Counted from the first letter of the stretch, positions 1-11,231 are shown. The stretch is DNA of 64,000 bases from Ancylostoma caninum (GCA_037903475.1 JBAJFG010000020.1:186001-250000); one strand, 5' to 3'. Program-made: numbers and translations. The notes: generated by a model from the sequence alone, not told the origin.

Positions 1-114
1 GAGGAGTCCATCTTGAACAGAGTCAACCATTCAGCATTAGATATCTTTCACTTGATATCTACAACCCAGTGGCGGACTCAAAGCCCCCCCCCCCCGAGTC
101 TTTTTCTTCTTCTC

Positions 115-2400
115 TAGCCTTTGTCTCATTGGGTGGCAGAGCACGCTCTGCTGGTTCCTTGACGCCATTTTGTCCTGTCCTGTGCTTGGTCCGGGTGCAT
201 ACTAGGTGTTTACAGATCGGCGTGTAAAGTGTCCAACCATCATTGCTTTGGGCGTCCTTTTGGTCGATTGCTTGCTACGTCGAGATTGATGCCAACTTCG
301 CAAACACTGTCGCTGTTACGAAGCACGTGGCCAAACCATCGTATCCGAGCATCGTGAAGCTTGTCCGTTATTGGAGCGACGGCAAAACGTTGCCGCATGT
401 GTTTTTTGCAGATGTGGTCGAGTCGCGCAATGGCAGCCATCCAGCGTAGCATCTTCATTTCATGGCGCTAAAGCGTCCTTCAACTTCCTTGGTAGCGGCC
501 CAACACTCCGCACCATAAAGAGCGACGGCACGCACAATCGTTCGGTAAACCTTCGATTTGAGGCGCTCCTGGATGCTTTGTCGCAAAGAACGCCTGTCAT
601 TGGACGCGATTTCATCCAAATGGCGTTAACGCGCGCTAAGAGTTCACGTGAGAGGCTACCGTCGGACGTAATCGTCGGGCCCAATGGATGTAACTATCGA
701 GATCTCGAGCTGCAAACGCAGACACGTTTACATCCGGGTAGCGAGAGGCTCCAGATCGTGTTTGTCTTCCGAGGCGAGCACAACGTCATCTGCGCAACAG
801 GAGCGTCTAGGGTACCGCTCTCTGTAAGTCTCGTGTGACGGCGTCCATGACGATGATGAAAAGGAGCGGAGAGGAAGCCGAACCCTGGTGCACGCCAACG
901 AAGATAGAAAATTCTGCAGACGTACAGGCGGCTACACTCACTTGACTTTTTTTGTCCAGCGTAGAGGTTCCGAGCCCACTCAATAAGCTTTTCGGGAACG
1001 CCGTGCCGTCTCAGCGCATACCAAATTACTTCGTATGGGTTCGAAGGCCTTCTCTAAGTTGAGGGAAGCAAGATGTAGCGGTTTTTGCTTCTCACGATGT
1101 TTCTCGATAAGGAGCAGGACGCAGTGGATAGCCTCTGTGGTACGCCTTGTATGCGGGTGTCGATGATGCGCTCGAATACCTTCATTGTATGAGACAGCAA
1201 ACAAATCGGCCGGTGATTTGCGCAATCAGCTGGATTGCCCTTGCTTCCAAATCGGAACTGTTGTGCTTCGCTGCCTCAGATGTCTTCTTCTCCGTGACGA
1301 TCTGATTGAAGAACTTCGTTAGCCAGGCAGTGGGATCCCAGATTCGTGATTTCCACAGCTCCGTTGCTAAATCATCTGGATCTGTTGCTTTGCCAGCTTT
1401 CATTTTCCCATCGAACTGATCACCATCGGGAAGCCACAGTCTCCTCGATGGTGATCAGTTCGATGGGCCCATACGTGGGCTGGGCGCTCAGGAGCCATCA
1501 GTAGTTGACCACGTTAACCGTTAGTGCCATCGTGAAACTTTTCTACATCCTTCGTATTGCGTTGCTGAGACTTCGCAAGTCGATACATGAAGCGCTCGCC
1601 ATCCCTCGTGCTTAGCTTCCCGCTGAGATTGTCGTAATATGCTGTCTTCCGAGTTCGGAGCGTGTTGCTTCGACGATCGCTGGGGTGCGTTCTCCCAATT
1701 TTCGTCGACAGTGGTGATGGGCGGAAGGTATGCGGGAAACAACGTGTGTGCGTGTTCTACAGCCAAATCCTTCATGGCATCTGTAACCCTCTTTTGTGTC
1801 GCTTACGTGCTCATTTAAGTCTCCCGCGACAATGATCGTGCCTTCTGTTGCCACTTCTTCAGTCTTGTCATCCAGCAGCATCCAGAAATCCTCCTTAACC
1901 TTGTCTGAGCACCCGGTCTCTGGTACATACGCTGAAAAAAAATGAAGGCATTGTTCAGCGGTGGCGACAACAATCTTCATAAGCCTTTCGTCATTACGCT
2001 TTACTTCTGCGACTAAATTGCGAAAGCATTCAGGAACGATTACGCCTACGCCATTCCTGTTATTTGGGCTACCGTTGTAGGTGACCTTGAAGCCACCTCC
2101 GACGCCCTTCGACTTGTTTGCAGACCATCTTGTCTCCTGTATCGCGCACAGGTTGATTTGGCGGTGCTGCAGTGCTGCTTCCAGTTCACACGAACAGCCT
2201 GTCAACGTGCTGACGTTCAAACTCGGAATGCTTGTCTTGGCTACCTTGTTATCCTCAACGATTCGCCTGCTGACCCCCCGATGTCACGTTCGCCAAGCAT
2301 CGGAGACCCTCGCATATTTTCCACATTTACCGGGCCCGGCAACGCGCGTCGATTTCCGTGCCCGCCGTAGCTTTTTCTTGCATTATTCCGAAGTCATGAT
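115..2400 (-). mobile_element. Decayed RTE-type non-LTR retrotransposon
   Basis: Minus-strand reading frames, in order, read as one APE endonuclease plus reverse transcriptase polyprotein. At 2220-1612 an endonuclease domain shows QETRW and GDLNEHV, matching the catalytic blocks of apurinic-type endonucleases. At 1403-980 the fingers/palm entry is seen (KAGKATDPDDLATELWK, then HTRRTTEAIHCVLLLIEKHR). At 684-240 the thumb and connection region shows ITSDGSLSRELLARVNA and KMLRWMAAIARLD, ending GRPKQ. Frames change at about 1600, 1400, 980 and 460, and stops follow GRPKQ, so it is dead. Motif A reads LNLEKAFE where an intact element would have LDLEKAFD, so the metal-binding acidic residue is also lost. 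At about 2.3 kb it is shorter than a full RTE open frame, which suggests internal deletions. The family call rests on motif recognition; strongylid nematodes carry many such copies. Confidence 0.85.
1410..1464. repeat. 19-bp palindrome inside the RTE relic
   Basis: Positions 1410-1428 and 1446-1464 are exact reverse complements (ATCGAACTGATCACCATCG) around a 17-base spacer. It lies at a frame break of the retrotransposon relic, so it may mark a small rearrangement or insertion. Confidence 0.7.
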
Positions 2401-2689
2401 CGATGAGATGTGACCTGGGGTGTTGGTCAGCCGGCCTGTCTCTGCATCACTGCATTCGAAGTGACTCGTCCTGTCGCCGGCATTCGAAGTGACGCGGAGA
2501 GGGGTACCTTTCCCCGGAATGGACAAGAGACTTATTTGTTAGAGTACTCGATTCTCATATGCTTCCCAGTCGTTAGAATGCGGGCTTTTGGCTGAAATCG
2601 ATGTGCAGGATACAACCGACCCATAATCATTCGCATATACCCCCGCGCGTGAGTGCATGTTCACACTCATATGGCGGCTGTATAAATCG

Positions 2690-3125
2690 AATCCTCAGAA
2701 CTCCAGGAACAACTTGGAAACAAGCAATGTGGCAAGTTGTCTGAAGGCTTCAGACAACTTACCACATTGCTTGTATACAAGCTTGTCACAGGGTTGTATC
2801 CAAGCTTGTTCTGAGATTGTTTCCAACTTACCCTTAAGGTTGTATTCAAGCTTGTTCTGAGGTTGTTTCCAACTTAGCCGTATGGTTGTATCCAAGCTTG
2901 TTCTGAGGTTGTTTCCAACTTACTCCTAAGGTTGCAACCAAGCTTGTCCCATGGTTGTTTCCACCTTACTACTAAGGTTATATCCAAACCTGTTATGGCG
3001 TTCGTTATGTTGTTTCCAAGTTACCACTAAGGTTGCATCCAAGCTTATCATGGGGTTGTCCCAAACTTATTTCTTGGCTGTATTCAATCTAGTCATAAGA
3101 TTGTTCCGAACTTGTCTCTAAACAT
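2690..3125. repeat. Tandem repeat, 23-bp monomer in 46-bp dimers
   Basis: Two related monomers alternate: one with GTTGTATCCAAGCTTGTT and one with GTTGTTTCCAACTTAC, each about 23 bp, repeated roughly nine times as dimers with increasing divergence toward 3.1 kb. The unit resembles the reverse complement of the 30-bp repeats at 8348-8650. Confidence 0.8.
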
Positions 3126-3561
3126 ATAGTTGATTTATTTGTTTTGGTCATGCGTTTGCGTTTTGGGCAGGAAATGGTAATAGGTGAGAGTTGTATATCA
3201 AACACTATATCGAACTTATTGTCAGGGTGCATCTCATTGCATTCAAATGAAATTTGCTCTCATATGACATCGGTTTAGACCGTTGAAGTCTCGGCAACTC
3301 TGACTATGATAGGGTAACTATCAGGTTATGATTATTTTCGGAGAGCTATAGATGCTAAGGTCCTTACGGCTCAGTAGAATACGCTGTAGCGTGAGAGGGA
3401 TCGAGAGAAAGTGCATGGTCTGAAGACAGTATCCTACCTCATTTTCGTGTCTGAGTTGTTAAAAGATTCTGGATCTCCCCAACACGCTGTTTCCAGCAAT
3501 ATGCATAACATGCCTTTGTCCGGCGCAGAGTCAAGCGTCAGTAGAGACTATTTCTACATAT
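3126..3561. other. No gene seen
   Basis: No convincing exon or RNA gene. The stretch TAGAATACGCTG near 3377 recurs near 23697, in both cases 100-200 bp from a copy of the TTAA-flanked element, but no longer similarity was traced. Confidence 0.5.
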
Positions 3562-4165
3562 TTAACCCATTGGCGACCGTGTGGCTCACCGGTGAGCCTA
3601 TTATCAAGTACTGGACTCTATTTTCGAAATATTTTGTACTATTTCCATATAAAATGTGCACAGTACTTCCTAAGAAGGTCTAAAACAACTGTGGTTCAAG
3701 AATGAGTTCTCCATTATTGCGACAAATATCATGAAAAGGATGAATTTTGAAATCGAGGGATGTTGCTATATATTTTTTGTGTAGTGGATGGAAATATTCT
3801 GAAGAAAGGCCACGTTTCCTACATAAAAACACGTTCATTACATCCTGCACTTCCTCATTCGTCAGGTTAGAGCCGTGCAAACGTGTATACTTTCTGAACA
3901 CTCCCTTATCACACTGAAAACACCTTCTACAAACTTCCTTTGGCCTCAATGGAATCCAGAAGCGTTTAGATTCTCTCTTTTTTTGGTCCGATGACACTAG
4001 TAATCTTCTGAAACTAGATTTCGAATTATTTCTGCAAAAAGATATGGTTTAGTCCTAATTATCTTGTCGTAACGGTGTGGAACTCCGCGGGCGCCGCACT
4101 CTTGAAAGGGGCGTTGGTCCCCCGCGCCAGACACGCAAAAATGGGCGCTGTCGTCAATGGGTTAA
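3562..4165 (+). mobile_element. TTAA-flanked MITE, piggyBac-like, copy 1
   Basis: The element starts TTAACCCATTGGCGACC and ends GTCGTCAATGGGTTAA, so short terminal inverted repeats abut a TTAA duplication at each side (3562-3565 and 4162-4165). TTAA target duplication is the hallmark of piggyBac-superfamily insertion. A second copy lies inverted at 22927-23581 with similarity along its length. No transposase catalytic motif was recognised, so it is taken as non-autonomous. Confidence 0.8.
3680..3997 (-). pseudogene. Open frame inside the TTAA element, origin unknown
   Basis: A 105-codon frame encodes a basic, Cys-containing peptide with KRFWIPLRPKEVC and NLTNEEVQDVMNVFLCRKR. The same frame can be followed in the second copy (22927-23581) with a few stops and substitutions, so the segment was probably coding in the progenitor. 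I do not recognise the family; it might be a leftover of the parent transposase, but it does not obviously match the Cys-rich C-terminus of piggyBac transposases. Confidence 0.4.
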
Positions 4166-4653
4166 TTCGCCTCCTTGGCAAATGCCAAGGCTGGCAGAGC
4201 TCATCGCTGTACCTATCTACCCAGGAACGCTGCGATTTTTCAAATACTGTGTTTGGGAAGAGTTTGAGCGACTTTCCGTCCCCTACCAGTGCTGTATTAT
4301 TCTGTCAGTGTTCTACTCTTGTCTTTGTCGCACTGTGGGCATTCCGACCTGGTACCATGTGCTTGCAGTTGCTAACTTGTTCAAGGATTTTCAGCACAGA
4401 TTCTAGACTTTAGTATGCTCAAGTTCAGTCTGGTACTTATTGTTAGTCGGAATGCCCACAAGCGATAGAGACAGGAATAGAATACTGACAGAATAATGGA
4501 GCACTGGCAGACGACGGGAATGTGTTCAACCGATCCAGCTATGTATTCCAAACTCTTCCCCAGCGCAGTGTTCGAAGGACCAAAGCGCTTCGGAGTAGAT
4601 GGGCACAGCGATGAACGCTGCCAGCAGTGGCATTTGCCGAGGAGCCGAATTAA
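4162..4653. mobile_element. TTAA-flanked hairpin MITE sharing a TTAA with its neighbour
   Basis: Arms of about 190 bp (4166-4356 and 4450-4649) are inverted repeats: the left starts TTCGCCTCCTTGGCAAATGCC and the right, on the other strand, TTCGGCTCCTCGGCAAATGCC. TTAA flanks both ends (4162-4165, 4650-4653). The left TTAA is also the right boundary of the preceding element, so two TTAA elements stand head to tail. Confidence 0.75.
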
Positions 4654-4810
4654 ATATGTAGAAATAGTCTCTACTGTCAAGCGTCAGATGGGAGATTCCC
4701 AAGAAGAATTCCTATGGGAGTGGGGTACAGTGGGGATGGGGAGGATCGTATTTGGTAAGAACGGCGTGTCGCATTAAGACGAGGTAGCTAGACTCTAGCA
4801 TGATGAAGAC

Positions 4811-5495
4811 TAACTCAGGTGGAAAAATTCCAGTAGATTTTGCAATTTCCTCGATTCCAGTATATTCCACTGGAATCTACACGTAAAATAGGCGAAATCT
4901 ACTGGAAACTGCACTTCGTGTAAATTCCAGTAGATTTCGTGTATTTTTCGTTTGGTTTTTTTGGTAAATTCGCTTTTCACTAACAATTGCCGTTGCTTTT
5001 CCACCTTCAGAAATGGGTTATGCACCCAAAAATAATCCATAAAATTCATTCATCATAACCATCAAAAAGTTTTGTAAATTTATATGATGCATATAAATAT
5101 ACAGTGCTAACATGAGAGATATTCACCAGCGGAATACGGAGCACGTCAACTGGATGTACTAAAGAAGTAATCTCGTTTCAGAATAGTACTCAAGAGTGGT
5201 CGATGAAACCACCTGCACCTGGAAATGTTCTCCGGAGTGCAGCATTTTTGCTCTGAGCCCACGCAGCACAGCGCTGCGTGCTCGTCGACTCCGACTGGAA
5301 CATGTCGCATCAGCTGTTGTCGCAGCAATTTTCGCGCATTTTTCAGCGGAGTTCGCTTATTTTTTGGGCGGAATTCTGGTAAATTCCAGTGGATTTCGCA
5401 GTTTCGGGCGAAATCGGGAAATATTTCTGCGAAGAATAAGCGAGGTCTGCTCGAAAGCACACGTAATCTACTAGAATTTTTTTCACCTGAGAATA
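4811..5495. mobile_element. Inverted-repeat element, TA at both ends
   Basis: The left end CTCAGGTGGAAAAATTC and the right end GAATTTTTTTCACCTGAG are near-exact inverted repeats, with TA a few bases outside each. The interior repeats short motifs such as AAATTCCAGTAGATT in both orientations. No protein was recognised. Confidence 0.6.
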
Positions 5496-6460
5496 GCAAC
5501 TGCTGGTAAGGGAAAACGAGTATTCAACAATTTATATACCCTGCCAACGTTTTAAAAGAGGTGGTAGCCAGTACTAGCAGACCACTTCGTGGCTTGCCGG
5601 TGTGTTCAAAAGTAGGGTGAATTCGTCGTACTATGATGATTGCATCCAATATCAAGAAGTTGGGTTTCTGCACGCTCACAGGGGTGATGAGCTGTGTTTA
5701 AATCCGGAGTTTCATTTCGCCAGTTTTGCTTTTTTTTCGAATCCACATCCTCATGCTTTTGGGAAATCGGTCGGAAATTTCCCAAATTTTTACCTCTCCA
5801 AAGAAAATTTCTCATCTAGATACCTACAACGGGAACAAGCTTAAAAACAAGAAACTCAGGCGATGAAACAGCTATCAAGTGCTCTCTTACGAGGATTTAG
5901 CGCTATTTCGATAGTGCGCAGACTGCTTGTGTAAGAGCAGAGGCAGTGTGAACATCGAGATTCTGCGGAGAAACAAAGATCGTGCAAAACAGCTTGAGGA
6001 TTAACAGAAGTTATTCGCAGATATTACGAAAACTCTTCTCATATGTATTTCAGGGTAAAAAATTTCCCATTGAATATGATCTCAGAGATTCTCTTCTTCC
6101 CCGCAATTGGGAACGCGATGGGAACGATTCCCATCGACCTACCAAAAAGATGTTGAGGCTTAGAGGATTGGAACTCTGAAACTAAGTAGAGTTCTTCATC
6201 CTTTGTAGATTTCTATTCCTTGAGTACGGCAATCGCAGTGCTGCTTCAAACACCCTACTTCTGAATACTCCGATAAGCCCTGACACTGTCCGTTCCTGTG
6301 GGCAACCATTCGATTACGTTTTTTTCTTCGCATAATTTTGAATTAATCATATCCATTTTTACATTATATTCAATTTGACGTCGGTCTAGCCTTTGCTGAT
6401 ATTCTTGACGATGCTGAGATTGCACCTTGGATTCGGCTAGATGTTGGCTGACTGGCCGCA
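5496..6460. other. AT-rich stretch, no gene seen
   Basis: Several short frames on both strands lack splice signals, codon structure or recognisable motifs. Nothing convincing was found. Confidence 0.5.
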
Positions 6461-6962
6461 CACACACATACACACACAAACACACACACCGCACATACAC
6501 ACCGCACATGCACACCTCACATACACCGCACAACACACCGCACATCGCACATATGTACAGTCTGGTAGGAGAGAGGTGGCACCTGGGTCGACTTTGTCCG
6601 CAATTACGAACTTTTCCCGAAGTCGGCCAAATAATCAAATTTTTACACTTTTTTTGACACGTATGTGGTGTGATTCCTTCCACTCTGATGTTTCCTTACT
6701 GCTATTTAGTAAAATCTCCTCCAAGAGGCATTCTGCGGACGAAGTCGTAATCGCAGACACAGTCACCTCAGGTGCCACCTCTGCCCTACCAGACTGTACA
6801 CACACACCGCGCATACACCGCTCATACAAACCGCACATACGCCGCACATACACACGCACATACACCGCACATACACACCGCACATACACACACCGCACAT
6901 ACACCCAAACACCGCACACACACCACACGCACAGCGCACACACACCGCACACAAACACATAC
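6461..6962. repeat. CA-rich microsatellite, interrupted
   Basis: Irregular repeats of CACACACCGCACATA occur at 6461-6550 and 6799-6962 on the same strand. The break is occupied by a TA-flanked inverted-repeat element, so the two blocks were probably one array. Confidence 0.85.
6556..6798. mobile_element. TA-flanked 243-bp MITE inside the CA array
   Basis: It begins TACAGTCTGGTAGGAGAGAG and ends with the inverted version CTCTGCCCTACCAGACTGTA; the arms extend about 65 bp with modest mismatches (AGGTGGCACCT is shared). TA lies at 6556-6557 and 6797-6798. A fragment of the same arm seems to be present near 33508-33540 (TCGTAATTGCGGCCAAAGTC). Confidence 0.75.
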
Positions 6963-7075
6963 AGAGAACTCCAAACGGACGCAGTCAAGAGTCAGGACCG
7001 CGGCGCGGTTCTCTTGGGCAGAGTCACGGGAGCTCAGCGTAGTGTGCGCCTGCGTCTCTGTCCATGAGAGCCGCG
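6958..7075 (+). repeat. Interspersed repeat, copy 1 (second copy at 21624)
   Basis: CACATACAGAGAACTCCAAA is followed by a GGCGCGG segment and TCTCTTGGGCAGAG, matching 21624-21735 over about 100 bp on the same strand. It directly abuts the CA array. The class is not recognised. Confidence 0.6.
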
Positions 7076-7234
7076 CCGCGATCTCGCCTCTTTTCTACGT
7101 ACGTTTGGAATTTTTTATATGTATAGTCCATTCAACCGGTAGTCGGTACGTTTGAAAGGACCATGGACTGATGTGCTGTCGTTTTCAGTCGATATCAAGT
7201 ATGCCAGATAGTGCGCAACTGCAAATCCTACTTT

Positions 7235-7302
7235 CAATCTGTGAATACACCAGTATTCTCTGAACCTTCAGTCTGTGAATACACCAGTATTCTCTGAATC
7301 GC
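7235..7302. repeat. Two copies of a 34-bp tandem repeat
   Basis: CTGTGAATACACCAGTATTC occurs at 7239 and again at 7273. No coding or RNA role is evident. Confidence 0.8.
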
Positions 7303-7316
7303 CTGTACTTTATGTA

Positions 7317-8150
7317 TATACTAGACGGTGTACCCGGCTTCGCTCGGGCGTTCAATTTCTCCCGGCCTTTCAAAGCTGATCCCAACACTTGTTGAACCAA
7401 AAAATCTTTTCACAATGTTCATCATTTGGTTATCAGCTCAAGTGACCCTTCTTCATCCCGTCTCCTCCCTCAAAAAATGTTTTAAGTTGCTTGCCTGGTA
7501 AATAAATTCTTCTAAAATGCTTGCCTCATCCACGTTCAGCGTTTCGAAAAAACCCAGAAGGCACGTTTTCACCGACCCTAGTGCAAGAGTGCCGAAAAAT
7601 CAATAAAACAGAGAAGTCGATATTTTGGTCAAAACCGTTGTCATATCCGTGTCCAGTGCACTGAGATACCCCGTAGACATGTTTTTACCAGCCCGTGGAC
7701 GAGAATGGCAAAAAAATCAATAAAATCAATAAATCGATATTCCACCTAAAATGGTTGCCATATCTGTATTCAGCGCATTGAGATACCCCAGTGGACATGT
7801 CTTTACCACCCCGTGGGCAAGAATAGCTCAAAACCAATAAAGTCAATCAATCGATAATTTGGAGCAAAACGGTTGTGATATTCGTGTTCAGCGTATTGAG
7901 GAACTCTAGTAGGCATGTTCTCGCTAGTCCCTGGGCAAAAATTGCGAAAAATCGATATAATCGATAAACCAATCGATAATCCCAAGTGCAAGATAGCCTA
8001 TAACCTCCGCCGGCCCCTGGAGAGTCCACATGCAAAATTTGGTCCGAATCGGTTGATGCTGCGCGATTTCTATTCGGAACATACAAACGTACAAACATAC
8101 ATACACACAAACACACAAACACACAAACTTTCACTTTTATATATACAGAT
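7317..8150 (+). mobile_element. Interspersed element with GC hairpin head and TA-rich tail
   Basis: The left end has TATACTAGACGGTGTACCCG followed by GCTTCGCTCGGG, and the right end has repeated ACAAACA units running into CTTTCACTTTTATATATACA. This head and tail resemble widespread animal retroposon-like repeats, but I could not assign a class. Most of the interior is the 117-bp tandem repeat annotated separately. Confidence 0.5.
7537..7985 (+). repeat. 117-bp tandem repeat, nearly four copies
   Basis: Unit starts are marked by CAGCGTTTCG (7537), CAGTGCACTG (7654), CAGCGCATTG (7771) and CAGCGTATTG (7889), giving periods of 117, 117 and 118 bp. Each unit has a GAGATACCCC-like motif, GACATGTTTTTACC and an AATCAATAAA block. 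Confidence 0.8.
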
Positions 8151-8347
8151 GTACACGGATGAGAAAGCATATTTGTTCGAGAACATGTAGAAATAGCGGC
8201 AATAAAGAAAGAAACAATAAATAAATCGTCAAGAAAGCAATAATAGCGGAGCGTCGAATGTTATAAAATTAGCTAATGAGAATGAAGCAGTTGCATCATG
8301 GTTTGACCGATAGTCAAGTTGAAATGTGTTAGCATCTACTGATTGTC

Positions 8348-8650
8348 ACGTGGCTGTGCAAGTTGGAGTTGGATACAACTTGTTCCTGGCAAGATATGTT
8401 GGATACAACATATCTCTGCCCCGGATAGATTGGAAACAACTTGTCTTTGGCGAGGTAAGTTGTTTCCAACTTGTTTCAAATGAGATAGGTTGGAAACAAC
8501 ATGTAATGAACGAGGCTATGCAGAAGATAAGTAGTATCCAACTTGATTTCACCCTCGATAAGTTGGATACAACTTGTTTCCACCCTCGATAAGTTGGATA
8601 CAACTTGTTTAAGGCCTGATAAGTTGGAAACAACTTGTTTGAAAACCTCT
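8348..8650. repeat. 30-31 bp tandem repeat with internal palindrome
   Basis: The recurring core AAGTTGGATACAACTTGTTT contains the palindromic pair AAGTTG/CAACTT. Several copies are regular at 30-31 bp near 8545-8635 and more degenerate to the left. It is related, on the opposite strand, to the array at 2690-3125. Confidence 0.75.
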
Positions 8651-10539
8651 GAGTCCAGCACTGCCGAACTAAGGAGTCCATCCCCTAAATCTATCCGCGT
8701 CGCAGGGCAAGCGCATGGCTGCTTTTGATCCGCGATTAGCTCCCTTCTGGTCCGCCACCTGGAGTCGCAGCAAATCGGCTAGAATCCCTCAAATGAGGTA
8801 GATCCGTGCCCCCCCCCCTCTCCCCCCGAGTATTGGTCGCCAAAATTTTGAAATTACTTTACAATATAGAGAAAAAACTCTTTCTAGTTCACTTTTATCA
8901 GTTTATTTTTATTACTATATTTTAAGCAATTTTTAATAATCATTTGTTATTGGAATTAATATTTCTATTAATTTTATTCTCCATCTGGATCCCCAAAGCG
9001 GTGACCCCACTTTTTTTTCCTTACCCACTCCACTTTCTGCGTCCGCCACTGCTGCTACTACCCACGAAACGAGGTGGCACACTGTTCTTAACTGCACGTA
9101 CAATAGAGCTATGATTCTGCGTTTTGAAATCCAAACAATACTATGCCAACCGAAGCAGAAATAAACATCAAATGTGGGCATGTATGTACAACTGCGCTAC
9201 TTAGAAAAAGATATTTCCAGCCAAAAAGAGCTCTCTTCCAACTCAAGCAATCCATTTAGACTTTCAGGACGAACTCACTAAGATTTTCGCTATATTTCAC
9301 TCGCTTGGTCATCTATCGATCTCAATAGATATTGGCAACTTCATTCAGGATCACTCGCGGACAAAGGGGAGGTGAGCGGTTTGCAGTCCCGCAATAATGT
9401 CCAGAGGAAGCACACAGGCACATTCCACATTTTCACACCACATTGTTTTCCACAGATATCAGGTTGTTCCTTAAGGATCGTTGGATATTCCCCCTCAAAT
9501 TTGTTCTCTCCGCAACGAGTTATCATCTACCTTGGTAAGCGGTGCAACGCTTATGTATATTAAGGACCACTGTATGAACACATCACTGGCCCTCTATGTG
9601 CGGAGCCCTAGGAGCTACGAAGAGGCGAACTCGGAGACCGTCGTCTTTATGTTGCCACCGAGCCAGACCTCTGCCTTGGACCCGTGCGCCACGTTACATC
9701 TAGTACATCTACATTCTGAAAAAAAAACTCCGAGACTCGCACAAAATCACTGTCATTCACACGAAGCGCAGCTTCGCCCTTCGCCTTTGCATCATTAATT
9801 GTTTTCGTCAAATTACTGTGGACAGAGTTTCCTTTCTCGGCTGAATGAAATGAAATAAACTCAATTCTTAGGTGACCCTTTTTTTTCAGAACGTTTCAGA
9901 TTTTCTCCTCTAATAAATATTTTTGAGCGATTCCTCTTTTTAAAACTGTGAAGTAGTCATTCGACTCGTTATTTTTAAAGGCTTTCTGAAAAAGGCCTCA
10001 AAACACTTTTCGACCCGTTCTCTTCTACTCTTTACTCGTATCCAGAGAAGAGAATCTGCCAAAGGGTGGGGGGGGGGCGTCAAAAACTGTGAAAGAAAAA
10101 CATCTTGGCAGGCTGCATGAGTTGTTCAGCTGCAGCAGCTAATCGCTCGGTCTTGCCGCAACACCCTCCAACGATATTCCTCACCCTGTCGTGGCTTTTC
10201 GGGGCTTTCACATACACTGTTTTCCCGAACTCTTAGGCAAGTACTACGTTTTTAAAGAGTTTAGCTGTCCTATATGAGCCTCTTTTGTTTTAAACCGTGC
10301 CTATTTTCTTAGCTTCAATGTAGTGCGAATGATGTTTTATGGAGAAATATGATTCTGAAAACGTTATTAGAAGTAAAGAGATGAAGGAGGTGGGGTTTGT
10401 CTTGGCCTGTTTTGTCTGGATTCTGTTCACATGGACTGCAAATGTGGTTGCAGTTCAAGCATCTTAACCGCGGGCATGCAACCACAACGCCCTCGACTTT
10501 TCATCCTCGATAAATTGCAAAATAGTCTTTCCAGTGGGT
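8651..10539. other. No gene seen; homopolymer tracts
   Basis: It contains C-rich runs (8810-8827), an A/T-rich block (8835-8990) and a G-run at 10068. The piece AAGCGCAGCTTCGCC (9764) recurs at 18564 (AAAGCGCAGCTTCGCC) next to CACTGTCAT in both places, so part is probably an old repeat. No convincing exon. Confidence 0.45.
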
Positions 10540-11231
10540 GTGAGGAACCCTCCTTATCTTCCGCTATCTTTTCTTTTCTGCGAATCGTCCATGGATGGGG
10601 ACTGGGTTCGCAAGGGGCCGATTAGCGGGGAAAGCGCCGGGACACGAGTCCCACCGATGGATCGGGTCTGTGCTGGTCCGGTAGTGGGAAGAACGCCAGG
10701 ACACAGATCCACAAATGGAGGATGGGTCTGCTCTGGCTCAACAGTGGGATAAGCGCCAGGATACGGGTGCACTGATGGAGAATGGCTCATTGTGGCTCAC
10801 TAGTGGGGAAAACGCCAAGATGCACATCTGCCGGTGGAGTAGGGGCATGCTACGCGCTCATTCGTGACTCAGTCGACCATCTCTTCTTCCTCTCTGTTGG
10901 CGGGCTATTCGTAACGGGTCCACAGGCATGTAAGAAATGTGACAAAAAAGTAGGTAGTATCACTGCATCGGAAATTAGCTTTACATGTAGGTGCGTGATT
11001 AGGAATTTGCAGGCAAGGCTAGGATGGCGAGAAGACTCGAAGCCCGACGTTGGCGAGGCGGCCAGACCTGTAGAGTATAGGCAAGTCATAAGGAGAATTT
11101 TGTATTTGAGCTCAGCTAATGATTAGCTTGCTTTTTTGCTGATTTTCTAAGCATTTCACACGTGTGAAGCTTTTGCACATACCTCAAGTGGCTGCCCCAC
11201 CCCACTTTCTAGCGTCCCGAAGGGGCGCTAG
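10540..11231 (+). mobile_element. Helitron-like non-autonomous element, copy 1
   Basis: It ends at a 23-base hairpin (11209-11231) of 10-bp stem and 3-base loop, read CTAGCGTCCCGAAGGGGCGC then TAG, followed by T. The ending CTAG followed by T fits Helitron 3' termini (CTRR then T). About 100 bp upstream (GTGTGAAGCTTTTGCACATA, CTCAAGTGGCTGCC) is shared with the other three copies. Degenerate 60-bp minisatellite units (GGATGGGTCTG, GGGAAAACGCCA) fill 10570-10840. The 5' end is not clear. Confidence 0.65.

Noticed and set aside
460..838. Plus-strand frames over the left end
   Set aside because: They are on the opposite strand of the recognisable retrotransposon frames and show no motif.
3371..3420. 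Similarity of TAGAATACGCTG near two TTAA-element copies as part of the element
   Set aside because: It has the same genomic orientation while the elements are inverted, and lies at different distances from them, so it is not part of the element.
6441..7155. His/Thr-rich frames near the CA array
   Set aside because: Translation of the CA-rich microsatellite and neighbouring repeats, open in several frames at once.
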